A DNA stretch of 22,114 nucleotides from JABDGZ01 sp964487685 (GTDB taxonomy: Bacteria; Omnitrophota; Gorgyraeia; Zapsychrales; Fredricksoniimonadaceae). The notes under the pieces were generated by a model that had not been told where the DNA came from, did no database searches, and was given only the letters and a program-made list of their open reading frames with translations. The translations under genes and the position numbers were made by a program. The stretch is taken from assembly GCA_964487685.1 (NCBI GenBank), contig CAZASA010000031.1, positions 1 through 22,114 on the forward strand, read 5' to 3'. Positions 15,580-22,114 of the stretch are shown in pieces. Numbering within the stretch: position 1 is the stretch's first letter; each line of letters opens with the position of its first letter.

Positions 15580-16623
15580 TTATTTTAATGAGGCAATATC
15601 AATAACGAACCGGTACCGGACGTCAGCCTTAAGAACGCGCGTGTAGGCTTCATTGATCTTGCTGATAGGTATTAATTCAATGTCCGAGGTGATGTTATGT
15701 TTGCCGCAGAAATCCAGCATTTCCTGGGTTTCCTTGATACCGCCGATCAAGGACCCTGCCAAACTTCGCCGGGCCATGATCAAAGGAAAGGCATGAAGTT
15801 GCGGGGCATCGCTGGGAACGCCTAACAGCACCATATGACCATCACGCCTGAGGGTCCCTAAATACATTCCCCAATCCAATTTCACAGATACTGTATTGAT
15901 GATCAAATCAAAATAGCGGGCCAATTTCTCGAAAGTCTTAGGATCGCTCGTGGCATAAACATGATCGGCACCCAGGCGAATAGCATCATCCTTCTTGTCC
16001 AGTGTCCTGGTCAAGACCGTGACCTCTGCCTTCATGGCATGAGCGATCTTGACCGCCATATGGCCTAATCCTCCTAAGCCAATAATGGCCACCTTTTTGC
16101 CTGGGCCGGCATTCCAATGGCGTAAAGGGGAATACGTTGTGATCCCGGCGCATAACAACGGTGCTGATTTATCCAAAGGAAGATTACCGGGGATGCGCAG
16201 GACAAAATCCTGATCTACGACGACCTTGGTGGAATATCCGCCATGGACGATCGTTTTCTTGTCTTTTTCAAAAGAATTATAAGTAAATATAGGTGATGGG
16301 CAAAATTGCTCCAAACCTTCCTTGCAATCCGGGCACTCGCGGCAGGAATCCACTAAACAACCAACACCGACCTTGTCCCCTTTTTTAAACCGGCTTACCT
16401 TGCAGCCGACCTCGCTGACAACGCCGACTATTTCATGTCCCGGCACCATCGGATAAATTGAATTGCCCCATTCATTACGTGCTTGATGGATATCTGAGTG
16501 GCAGACACCGCAGTAGGCAATATCAATGGCCACATCATCCGCCCCGGTTGCTCGACGGGTTATTTCTAACGGACCTAACGCCTGTGTGGCGCTGGCTGTC
16601 CCATAGGCTTTGATCGGCTGCAT
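15580..16623 (-). CDS. Zinc-dependent NAD(P) alcohol dehydrogenase (CAD/YahK-like)
   Basis: 347 residues, normal for the medium-chain dehydrogenase family. Catalytic zinc ligands are C41 (GVCHSD), H63 (GHE) and C158 (LLCAGITTY). Structural zinc ligands are C94, C97, C100 and C108 (SCRECPDCKEGLEQFC). The cofactor loop is GLGGLG at 182-187. The protein resembles cinnamyl alcohol dehydrogenase-like aldehyde reductases such as YahK, which reduce varied aldehydes with NADPH in the cytoplasm. A strong ribosome site GGAGG lies 7 bases before the ATG. It lies 74 bases after the acyltransferase gene, and the downstream secreted-protein gene begins shortly after its stop. A role in detoxifying aldehydes is likely; a link with the neighbours is not evident. 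Confidence 0.93.
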   Translation of the reverse strand: MQPIKAYGTASATQALGPLEITRRATGADDVAIDIAYCGVCHSDIHQARNEWGNSIYPMVPGHEIVGVVSEVGCKVSRFKKGDKVGVGCLVDSCRECPDCKEGLEQFCPSPIFTYNSFEKDKKTIVHGGYSTKVVVDQDFVLRIPGNLPLDKSAPLLCAGITTYSPLRHWNAGPGKKVAIIGLGGLGHMAVKIAHAMKAEVTVLTRTLDKKDDAIRLGADHVYATSDPKTFEKLARYFDLIINTVSVKLDWGMYLGTLRRDGHMVLLGVPSDAPQLHAFPLIMARRSLAGSLIGGIKETQEMLDFCGKHNITSDIELIPISKINEAYTRVLKADVRYRFVIDIASLK

Positions 16624-16697
16624 GTCTATCCTCCATTATTTTATACTGCTTAAGATATGTTCCAAATTTTCTATAATAACAATTTTGCCTAAATTCT

Positions 16698-17636
16698 TCA
16701 ATGATCTTTCATGGGCACGTTCAATGACCATCTTTTATTAAACCAACCGCCCCACTGATAGGGGTATCGGCTGACATAATTCTCGATGACCTTGGTCAAT
16801 CCCGCAATATTTTGGACCATATTCTCATGGGCTGTGCCTGACTTAATTATTTCAAAAGGCGGGTCAATAAAAACCTTAAAGTGTCTTTTCTTGTCCTGTA
16901 CGATAAACATCGGCAAAATGGGCGATAAAGTCCTTTCCATGAATAAAACAGGCCCCTTAGCCCTCATTACTTCCCGGTTAAAGAATTTGACCTTAACGCC
17001 ATTGTCACTTGTAACGACCTCATCGAGCAAAAAGAACAGGATCTCGTTTCTTTTAAGCGCCCCTATAGTTGTCTTTAAAAATTGTTTTCCCGGCGAAGTT
17101 GGGACCATTTTAATGCCCCATTTATCACATTGATAAAAAATGAATCTACTGAAATTCTCGTCCCTCATGCTTCGGATGACCACATTGACCTTATAGCCTT
17201 TTTGGACCAGGGAAACGAACATCAAGGGAAAATTCCCCAAGTGCGCCGAGACAGCGATAACACCTTTGCCTGCCTCCAGGGCTTTCTTTAAATAGTCCTC
17301 ATTTTCAAATTCAACGATCCTGGAGAGCTTCTTAGGGCGGTCCACATAATACAGCAGGTCCATCATCGCATCGGCAATAGCCCTGATAAATTGTTGACCT
17401 AATCGTTCATACTTCTTTTTATCTTGAGCCTCCCCATAGACAGACTCTAAATTCCTGACACATATCTGGTTCAATCCTTTAGTGGCCCATGAAACGATCG
17501 GAAATACTGCCCCCACAATAAGATTAATAAACCATCGAGGCATAATGCTAATGGTCCGCTCTACAAAACCAAGCGAAGCATTCATTATACGACTTTGTAC
17601 GTTTTTAGATAATCGAAAAGACATAAGATTAGGCAA
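16698..17636 (-). CDS. LpxL/HtrB-type lysophospholipid acyltransferase
   Basis: 312 residues, the usual length. A hydrophobic N-terminal segment (about 33-50) should hold it at the inner membrane. The acyltransferase core includes GVIAVSAHLGNFPLM with H132, then FFLLDEVVTSDNGVKVKFF, FMERTLSPILPMFI and RYPYQWGGWFNKRW, the typical ending of LpxL relatives (YPEQW..H.RW). In E. coli LpxL the H132 motif is HX4E; here the sixth position is proline (P137), so the usual acidic partner is not at its normal place. The start is a TTG at 17636, preceded seven bases earlier by GAGGG; an ATG at 17624 lacks a well-placed site. Expected to add an acyl chain to lipid A or another glycolipid. Confidence 0.82.
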   Translation of the reverse strand: MPNLMSFRLSKNVQSRIMNASLGFVERTISIMPRWFINLIVGAVFPIVSWATKGLNQICVRNLESVYGEAQDKKKYERLGQQFIRAIADAMMDLLYYVDRPKKLSRIVEFENEDYLKKALEAGKGVIAVSAHLGNFPLMFVSLVQKGYKVNVVIRSMRDENFSRFIFYQCDKWGIKMVPTSPGKQFLKTTIGALKRNEILFFLLDEVVTSDNGVKVKFFNREVMRAKGPVLFMERTLSPILPMFIVQDKKRHFKVFIDPPFEIIKSGTAHENMVQNIAGLTKVIENYVSRYPYQWGGWFNKRWSLNVPMKDH

Positions 17637-17660
17637 GACCGCACCCTCATATCATATTAA

Positions 17661-17696
17661 AACAAAACAGGTCCCGGGTAAAGGACCTGTTTTGTT
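17661..17696 (-). terminator. Rho-independent terminator after the pyrophosphatase gene
   Basis: A perfect 14-base stem, AACAAAACAGGTCC (17661-17674) against GGACCTGTTTTGTT (17683-17696), with an 8-base loop. On the minus strand it follows the pyrophosphatase stop at 17734 and is trailed by a T-rich run. It isolates that gene from the acyltransferase beginning at 17636. Confidence 0.85.
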
Positions 17697-17733
17697 CTGA
17701 AGAAAAATTCCAAGGGCTATAATTGACACTCAT

Positions 17734-20139
17734 CTAAGCGTCAGCCGCGATGCGCATGCCATAAAACGACCGTAATAAAAACACCAAGGCAATGGCAAGA
17801 AAGATAATAGCCAGCGCTGTATCTAATCCACGGTCCAATCCAATGGCGATCTCTATGGCCAGAAGGCCAAAGAGGGTCGTGAATTTGATGATCGGATTTA
17901 GGGCAACCGACGAAGTATCTTTAAAAGGATCTCCGACCGTGTCCCCGACAACCGTCGCGGCGTGGACCTCTGTTCCTTTTTCCTTATAAGTGACCTCGAC
18001 AAGTTTTTTAGCATTGTCCCACGCCCCGCCGGCATTGGCCATGAAGATGGCCTGATAAAGCCCGAAGAAAGCGATCGAGATGAGATAACCAATAAAATAA
18101 AATGGTTCCAAGCAGGCAAATGAAAGGGTCGTAAAGAAGATGGTCAGAAAAAGATTGATCATCCCTTTTTGGGCGAATATCGTGCAGATCTCAACAACCT
18201 TGGTACTGTCCGCCACAGATGCCCTATCGGTCCCATCAAGTTTGATATGTTCCTTGATATATTGGACAGCATGATAGGCCCCTGCTGTCACCGCTTGAAT
18301 GGAAGCTCCGGTAAACCAATAGATCACCGCTCCACCACTTAACAGTCCCAGCAAAAACGGCGGGTATAATAAAGAAAGCTGTTCAATATGAGCGGTCAAG
18401 CCATGGGTCAGGATCATGATGATCGAAAAGATCATTGTTGTGGCGCCGACGACCGCTGTGCCTATTAACACCGGCTTAGACGAAGCTTTAAACGTGTTCC
18501 CTGCCCCGTCGTTGGCTTCAAGGTGTTCCTTGGAAGTCTCGAAATTAGGGACAAACCCAAAATCCCTGTTGATCTCTTCTTTGATATTTGGAATGGTCTC
18601 AATTAAAGAAAGCTCGTAGATGGATTGCGCATTGTCGGAAACAGGGCCGTAGGAATCAACAGCAATGGTCACAGGCCCCATGCCTAAGAAACCAAAAGCA
18701 ACCAACCCAAACGCAAAGACGGCAGGAGCTAGCATCAACTGGCTCATGCCCATTAGACTAATATAATAGCCAATGCCCATCAAGGACACAATGACCAAAC
18801 CCATCCAGTACGCACTGAAGTTTCCAGCGACAAGGCCGGCTAAAATATTAAGCGAAGCCCCGCCCTTTTTGGAGCATTGATAAATATTCTTAACATACGG
18901 CGAATCCATCGAGGTGAATCTTTTGACAACCTCGGGGATAACCGCTCCTGCCACTGTCCCGCAGCTGATGATACTTGCCAATTTCCACCAGAAAGTACCG
19001 TCCCCTAAATTAGGAATAAGGATAAAAGAGGCTATATAGGTCAAGATCACCGACATCGTAGATGTGATCCATACCAATGAGGTCAATGGATGTTCAAAAT
19101 TCATCTTTACGGCTTTAGCATATATTCTCTTAACGATGGCATGATTGATCTCATAAGACACGCCGCTGGCGATGAGCATGATCAGACGAATGGAAAAGAT
19201 CCATACCAGCAATTGCGCCTGGTCAAAAGGTGATTTGACCGCTAAAAGGATAAATGAGATAAGCGCAACCCCTGTGACACCGTATGTTTCAAAACCATCC
19301 GCGGTCGGGCCAACTGAGTCCCCTGCATTGTCACCGACGCAATCGGCAATAACGCCGGGATTACGCGCATCATCTTCCTTGATATTCAATACGATCTTCA
19401 TCAGATCAGAACCGATATCAGCGATCTTTGTAAAAATTCCGCCCGCGATCCTGAGGACTGAAGCGCCCAACGATTCACCGATAGCAAACCCTATAAAACA
19501 AGGGCCGGCATAATCAGCGGGAATAAAAAGAAGGATACACAACATAACAAAAAGCTCGATGCTGATCAAAAGCATGCCGATACCCATCCCGGCTTGTAAA
19601 GGAATGCTGTACACTGGGAAGGGATTACCTTTAAGGCTGGCAAAGGCTGATCTTGAGTTAGCCAAGGTGTTGATACGCATACCAAACCAGGCAACGCCAT
19701 AACTTCCGGCAATACCGATCAAACTGCAGATGAGGATCATCACAACCCTGCCGGCATCAAAATGACGTAACCAACCGAAATAAGCCACCATGACCAACCC
19801 CACCAGCGTCTCAAGGATGAGCAGGAACTTACCTTGCTGGATCAAATACGCCTTGCATGTGATGTAAATAAGTTCGGAAATATCTTTCATGCTTTTGTGC
19901 ACGGGCATTTTCTTGATCTGGCCGTATTGGAAAATCCCGAAAAAAGCACCGAAAACACAAACGATAAGGCCAAGCAAAAGGGCTATACGACCATTAAGAT
20001 TGAAGATCAAAGGGACAGTGGCAAGATCAGGCACCTTAAGGTCCGCCTCTCCGGCAAAGGCCTGGGATGTACTGAGGAAAATCACAGCTAAAACTAATAA
20101 CCAAAAATATTTCTTGATCACCATCACATTGTTTTTCAT
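17734..20139 (-). CDS. hppA: Divergent membrane-bound H+-type pyrophosphatase
   Basis: 801 residues from the ATG at 20139, chosen over the frame's earlier start because AGGAAG lies 8 bases upstream. An N-terminal helix ending in STSQAFAG resembles a cleaved signal peptide, then about 15 more membrane helices follow. It couples hydrolysis of pyrophosphate to ion export. The core motifs are present: EDDARNPGVIAD near 255-266, GDNAGDSVGPTADGFE near 269-284, and VVGDTVGDPFKDTSSVALNP near the C-terminus. The segment GNTFKA has lysine (K551) at the position that marks potassium-independent enzymes. Other regions depart: SDNAQSIYEL replaces the usual ADNAGGIAEM, and the loop up to GNT is about 15 residues longer. 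It resembles the divergent H+-PPase group; the transported ion is inferred. Confidence 0.9.
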   Translation of the reverse strand: MKNNVMVIKKYFWLLVLAVIFLSTSQAFAGEADLKVPDLATVPLIFNLNGRIALLLGLIVCVFGAFFGIFQYGQIKKMPVHKSMKDISELIYITCKAYLIQQGKFLLILETLVGLVMVAYFGWLRHFDAGRVVMILICSLIGIAGSYGVAWFGMRINTLANSRSAFASLKGNPFPVYSIPLQAGMGIGMLLISIELFVMLCILLFIPADYAGPCFIGFAIGESLGASVLRIAGGIFTKIADIGSDLMKIVLNIKEDDARNPGVIADCVGDNAGDSVGPTADGFETYGVTGVALISFILLAVKSPFDQAQLLVWIFSIRLIMLIASGVSYEINHAIVKRIYAKAVKMNFEHPLTSLVWITSTMSVILTYIASFILIPNLGDGTFWWKLASIISCGTVAGAVIPEVVKRFTSMDSPYVKNIYQCSKKGGASLNILAGLVAGNFSAYWMGLVIVSLMGIGYYISLMGMSQLMLAPAVFAFGLVAFGFLGMGPVTIAVDSYGPVSDNAQSIYELSLIETIPNIKEEINRDFGFVPNFETSKEHLEANDGAGNTFKASSKPVLIGTAVVGATTMIFSIIMILTHGLTAHIEQLSLLYPPFLLGLLSGGAVIYWFTGASIQAVTAGAYHAVQYIKEHIKLDGTDRASVADSTKVVEICTIFAQKGMINLFLTIFFTTLSFACLEPFYFIGYLISIAFFGLYQAIFMANAGGAWDNAKKLVEVTYKEKGTEVHAATVVGDTVGDPFKDTSSVALNPIIKFTTLFGLLAIEIAIGLDRGLDTALAIIFLAIALVFLLRSFYGMRIAADA

Positions 20140-20200
20140 AACATCACTTCCTTCATTTGAATTATTGATCCGAATGGATATAAAACGACATAATATACTG

Positions 20201-20228
20201 AGTATAGTAGCATATGCAGGCAAAACAA
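20201..20228 (-). promoter_or_regulatory. Promoter of the pyrophosphatase gene
   Basis: On the minus strand TTGTTT (20223-20228) and TATACT (20201-20206) are 16 bases apart, giving a leader of about 55 bases before the ATG at 20139. The gene thus has its own start of transcription, separate from the two-component genes upstream. Confidence 0.5.
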
Positions 20229-20288
20229 TAAGTAATAATACGTATATTTATTGGCGGGAAAACAAACCGGCTGGGAACAAATAATTCA

Positions 20289-21038
20289 TTAGACGAAACT
20301 AAAGTAATTCTTTAATTTTTCTTCGTCTTGAGGCAGGTCTAATTTGACGAACCTGACACCGACTTCATAATTGTTCTTGTTCTTCAAATTATATTCATCC
20401 ATTTTCTTGGCCCATACCACTTCACAATTGATGAGCAACGGCAGAAAATTAGACGGCAATTCCAAAGCAGCGGTAAAATGCTGGCCCACATTGATGTCTT
20501 CGGCAACGACAAACCTGCCCCCTTTAAGGGAAAGGTCCTTAGTATAAGAGAAAAAATGCGACAAGCCGTGAACAGAAGTATAATCAGCGCTCTCGCAACT
20601 GGCCAGGGCATTGACCGGCACCCTTTTAAAATTCCTCTTTTCATTCTCCTTTAATCTACCTACCTGGCTTTTGCCGTGGAAGATCGTGTTGATCTTCACC
20701 ATCAAGGAGCTTAATTCTTCGCCCTTATAATAATAATCATCCGCATCAAAAATAAGGAATTGCTGTTCTTCCTTTTGCAAGGCGCTGATGACAATGATCT
20801 TTTTGTCCGGAAAATCCTTCCTCATGATCTCGGAAATATTCTTGCCGTTGATCAAAGGCAGGCGCACATCGAGGAGCACCAGGCTGATGTTCTGTTTCTC
20901 ACACAAAGCGATCAAAGCCTCTTCTCCGCTCTGGGCAGTAATGACATGGTAACCTAATGCTTTAAGCTTTCGTTGGACAAGCGTCCTAAAGCCCTGCTCA
21001 TCATCAACAATAAGTATCTCTTTGGGGGTATTGAACAT
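20289..21038 (-). CDS. Response regulator with receiver and PilZ (c-di-GMP-binding) domains
   Basis: 249 residues from the ATG at 21038; AAAGGAGA lies just upstream, so the in-frame earlier start at 21083 is not used. Residues 6-120 form a receiver domain: acidic pair D12/D13, phosphoacceptor D57 (LVLLDVRLP), S85 and K105. Residues about 133-245 form a PilZ domain with both c-di-GMP motifs: R135-N-F-K-R139 (RxxxR) and D168LSLKGG (DxSxxG). Phosphorylation of the receiver is therefore likely to be combined with c-di-GMP binding; no DNA-binding domain is present. The partner is probably the histidine kinase 84 bases upstream on the same strand. Output may be motility, adhesion or envelope polysaccharide; no target is visible. 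Confidence 0.88.
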   Translation of the reverse strand: MFNTPKEILIVDDEQGFRTLVQRKLKALGYHVITAQSGEEALIALCEKQNISLVLLDVRLPLINGKNISEIMRKDFPDKKIIVISALQKEEQQFLIFDADDYYYKGEELSSLMVKINTIFHGKSQVGRLKENEKRNFKRVPVNALASCESADYTSVHGLSHFFSYTKDLSLKGGRFVVAEDINVGQHFTAALELPSNFLPLLINCEVVWAKKMDEYNLKNKNNYEVGVRFVKLDLPQDEEKLKNYFSFV

Positions 21039-21051
21039 ATTATTCTCCTTT

Positions 21052-21078
21052 CGGAAACGACAAAAAAAGCGCTTTCCG
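21052..21078 (-). promoter_or_regulatory. Small inverted repeat before the response regulator
   Basis: CGGAAA (21052-21057) is complementary to TTTCCG (21073-21078), with an inner AAAGCGCTTT run followed by Ts on the minus strand. It lies directly upstream of the AAAGGAGA ribosome site of the response regulator. It could be a weak terminator between kinase and regulator or a leader hairpin that tunes their ratio. Short stems make this uncertain. Confidence 0.3.
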
Positions 21079-21121
21079 ACCAAATAGTTATATCATAAAT
21101 AGGGAAAAATTAAAAGTGTAT

Positions 21122-22114
21122 TTATTCTACGGCAGGTTGTTGAATAAGGGGCAATTCAATGGTGAAAATGGTGCCTTTTCCCAGCTCACTCTTGACCGCA
21201 ATAGTGCCTCCATGAAACGCAATGACGGATTGAACGATACTAAGCCCAAGTCCGGTGCCTTGTTCACCTTCCCGGTCGTCCTTGGTAATACGATAGAATT
21301 TATCAAAGATCTTTGACTGTTCTTCAGGAGGGATGCCGCAGCCTGTATCAGCGATCACAATGACCCCTTTTTGGTGGTCTTTAACGGTCTTTATATCGAT
21401 CTGTCCGCCAGCGGGGGTATATTTCAACGCATTATCGATCAAATTAAAAAATACCCTGGCTAAATGGATCTTGTCCCCTTTGAGGAACATCGGCTCATGG
21501 GTGAAGTCCTGATGGATGGTCCTTCCTTTGGATATCGTGATGACCTGCATCCGTTTACAGGTCTCACGCAGAAATTCCCCTAATTCAATAGGAACAAACC
21601 TCAGCTTGATAAGACGATAATCCAACTTTGTCAACAGCAGCAGGTCACTGACGAATTTCTGGGACCTTCTTGATTCCTTAAGGACGGTATTGAAGATCTC
21701 TTTATATTCCGTCGGTGTAAGGTCTTTTTCAAGGGCCATCTGCGACTCTCCGCTGATGATCGCAAGGGGTGTTTTGACTTCATGGGCCATCTCCAGACTA
21801 AACTCCTTGATATGGGCGAATGATTTTTCCAGACGAGCGATCATTTCATTGATCGACCCGGTCAAATGCGCGATCTCTTCGTCGGAATGCCTCAACTTGA
21901 TGCGGGCGTGCAGATTTTCCTGGCTGATGTTCCTGGCCGTATTCGAGATCTCCAGGACCGACGATAAGATCCTGACGACAAAAAGCCTGACAACAAGGCT
22001 TGCTATGATCAAAAATCCCAGGGTGGAAATGATCATAAAAACAAGATGCCTCCATAAACTTTTTTCTACCATACAATAGGAACTTCCCACCGCTATGACA
22101 TACCCCTGCTTATA
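21122..22114 (-). CDS. Membrane sensor histidine kinase, partial (5' end beyond window)
   Basis: The frame stays open to the right edge, where it reads YKQGYVIAVGSSYCMVEK, the end of an extracytoplasmic sensor region, so the true start is outside. A membrane helix (LVFMIISTLGFLIIASLVV) is followed by a HAMP domain and a phosphorylation helix with H-box MAHEVKTPLAII. The ATPase domain has the N box (NLIDNALKYTP), G1 (DTGCGIP), F box (FDKFYRI) and G2 (GTGLGLSI). It autophosphorylates and should pass the phosphate to the PilZ response regulator downstream. No catalytic residue is missing. The signal sensed cannot be told because most of the sensor domain is outside the window. Confidence 0.93.
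   Translation of the reverse strand, partial: YKQGYVIAVGSSYCMVEKSLWRHLVFMIISTLGFLIIASLVVRLFVVRILSSVLEISNTARNISQENLHARIKLRHSDEEIAHLTGSINEMIARLEKSFAHIKEFSLEMAHEVKTPLAIISGESQMALEKDLTPTEYKEIFNTVLKESRRSQKFVSDLLLLTKLDYRLIKLRFVPIELGEFLRETCKRMQVITISKGRTIHQDFTHEPMFLKGDKIHLARVFFNLIDNALKYTPAGGQIDIKTVKDHQKGVIVIADTGCGIPPEEQSKIFDKFYRITKDDREGEQGTGLGLSIVQSVIAFHGGTIAVKSELGKGTIFTIELPLIQQPAVE

Noticed and set aside
19172..19513. Plus-strand open frames across the pyrophosphatase gene
   Set aside because: Low-complexity translations opposite a well-conserved gene.
1..22114. CRISPR array, tRNA, rRNA or insertion sequence
   Set aside because: No regularly spaced repeats, cloverleaf arms, rRNA stretches or transposase motifs were noticed by eye; a tool scan would be decisive.

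Overview
The window looks like a chromosomal segment of an uncultured Gram-negative bacterium of moderate-to-low GC. A lipid-A-type acyltransferase, a Spy/CpxP-like periplasmic protein and several exported proteins imply a cell with an outer membrane. The mix of genes (divergent membrane pyrophosphatase, class III aminotransferase, many envelope proteins, close operon packing) is what I would expect from a phylum such as Omnitrophota or a relative, but that is an impression and not a classification. I see no rRNA, tRNA, CRISPR array, transposase or integrase. No gene-free stretch exceeds 300 bases; the longest are 1641-1907 and 14524-14731.

Left part (1-3800), all on the minus strand: the 5' end of a HIT-family gene cut by the window edge; a secreted protein made of Ig-like domains; a lipase maturation factor family membrane protein carrying an in-frame palindromic insertion; and a cluster of four alternating complementary segments between it and the next operon.

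3530-7957 (minus) is one tight operon: a fused membrane/spermidine-synthase-like protein, an unknown 141-residue protein, exonuclease VII large and small subunits, and a small one-helix membrane protein. A divergent gene set on the plus strand (8059-10006) encodes a FemAB/GNAT-like acyltransferase and two half-size EamA/SMR-like transporters. Both divergent genes have sigma-70-like promoters placed so close to the start codon that the messages may be leaderless.

10003-14523 (minus) is a five-gene cluster: FabF, acyl carrier protein, alpha/beta hydrolase, MtnX-like HAD phosphatase and class III aminotransferase. It looks like a small acyl-ACP-based pathway ending in an amino product. It converges with the acyltransferase/transporter set so closely that the stop codons overlap.

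14732-17636 (minus) holds a Spy/CpxP-like protein, a small secreted protein resembling polymorphic-toxin nuclease domains, a zinc alcohol dehydrogenase and an LpxL/HtrB-type acyltransferase. 17734-20139 is a divergent proton-type membrane pyrophosphatase with its own promoter and a strong terminator. 20289-22114 is a two-component pair: a histidine kinase cut by the right edge, and a response regulator fused to a c-di-GMP-binding PilZ domain.
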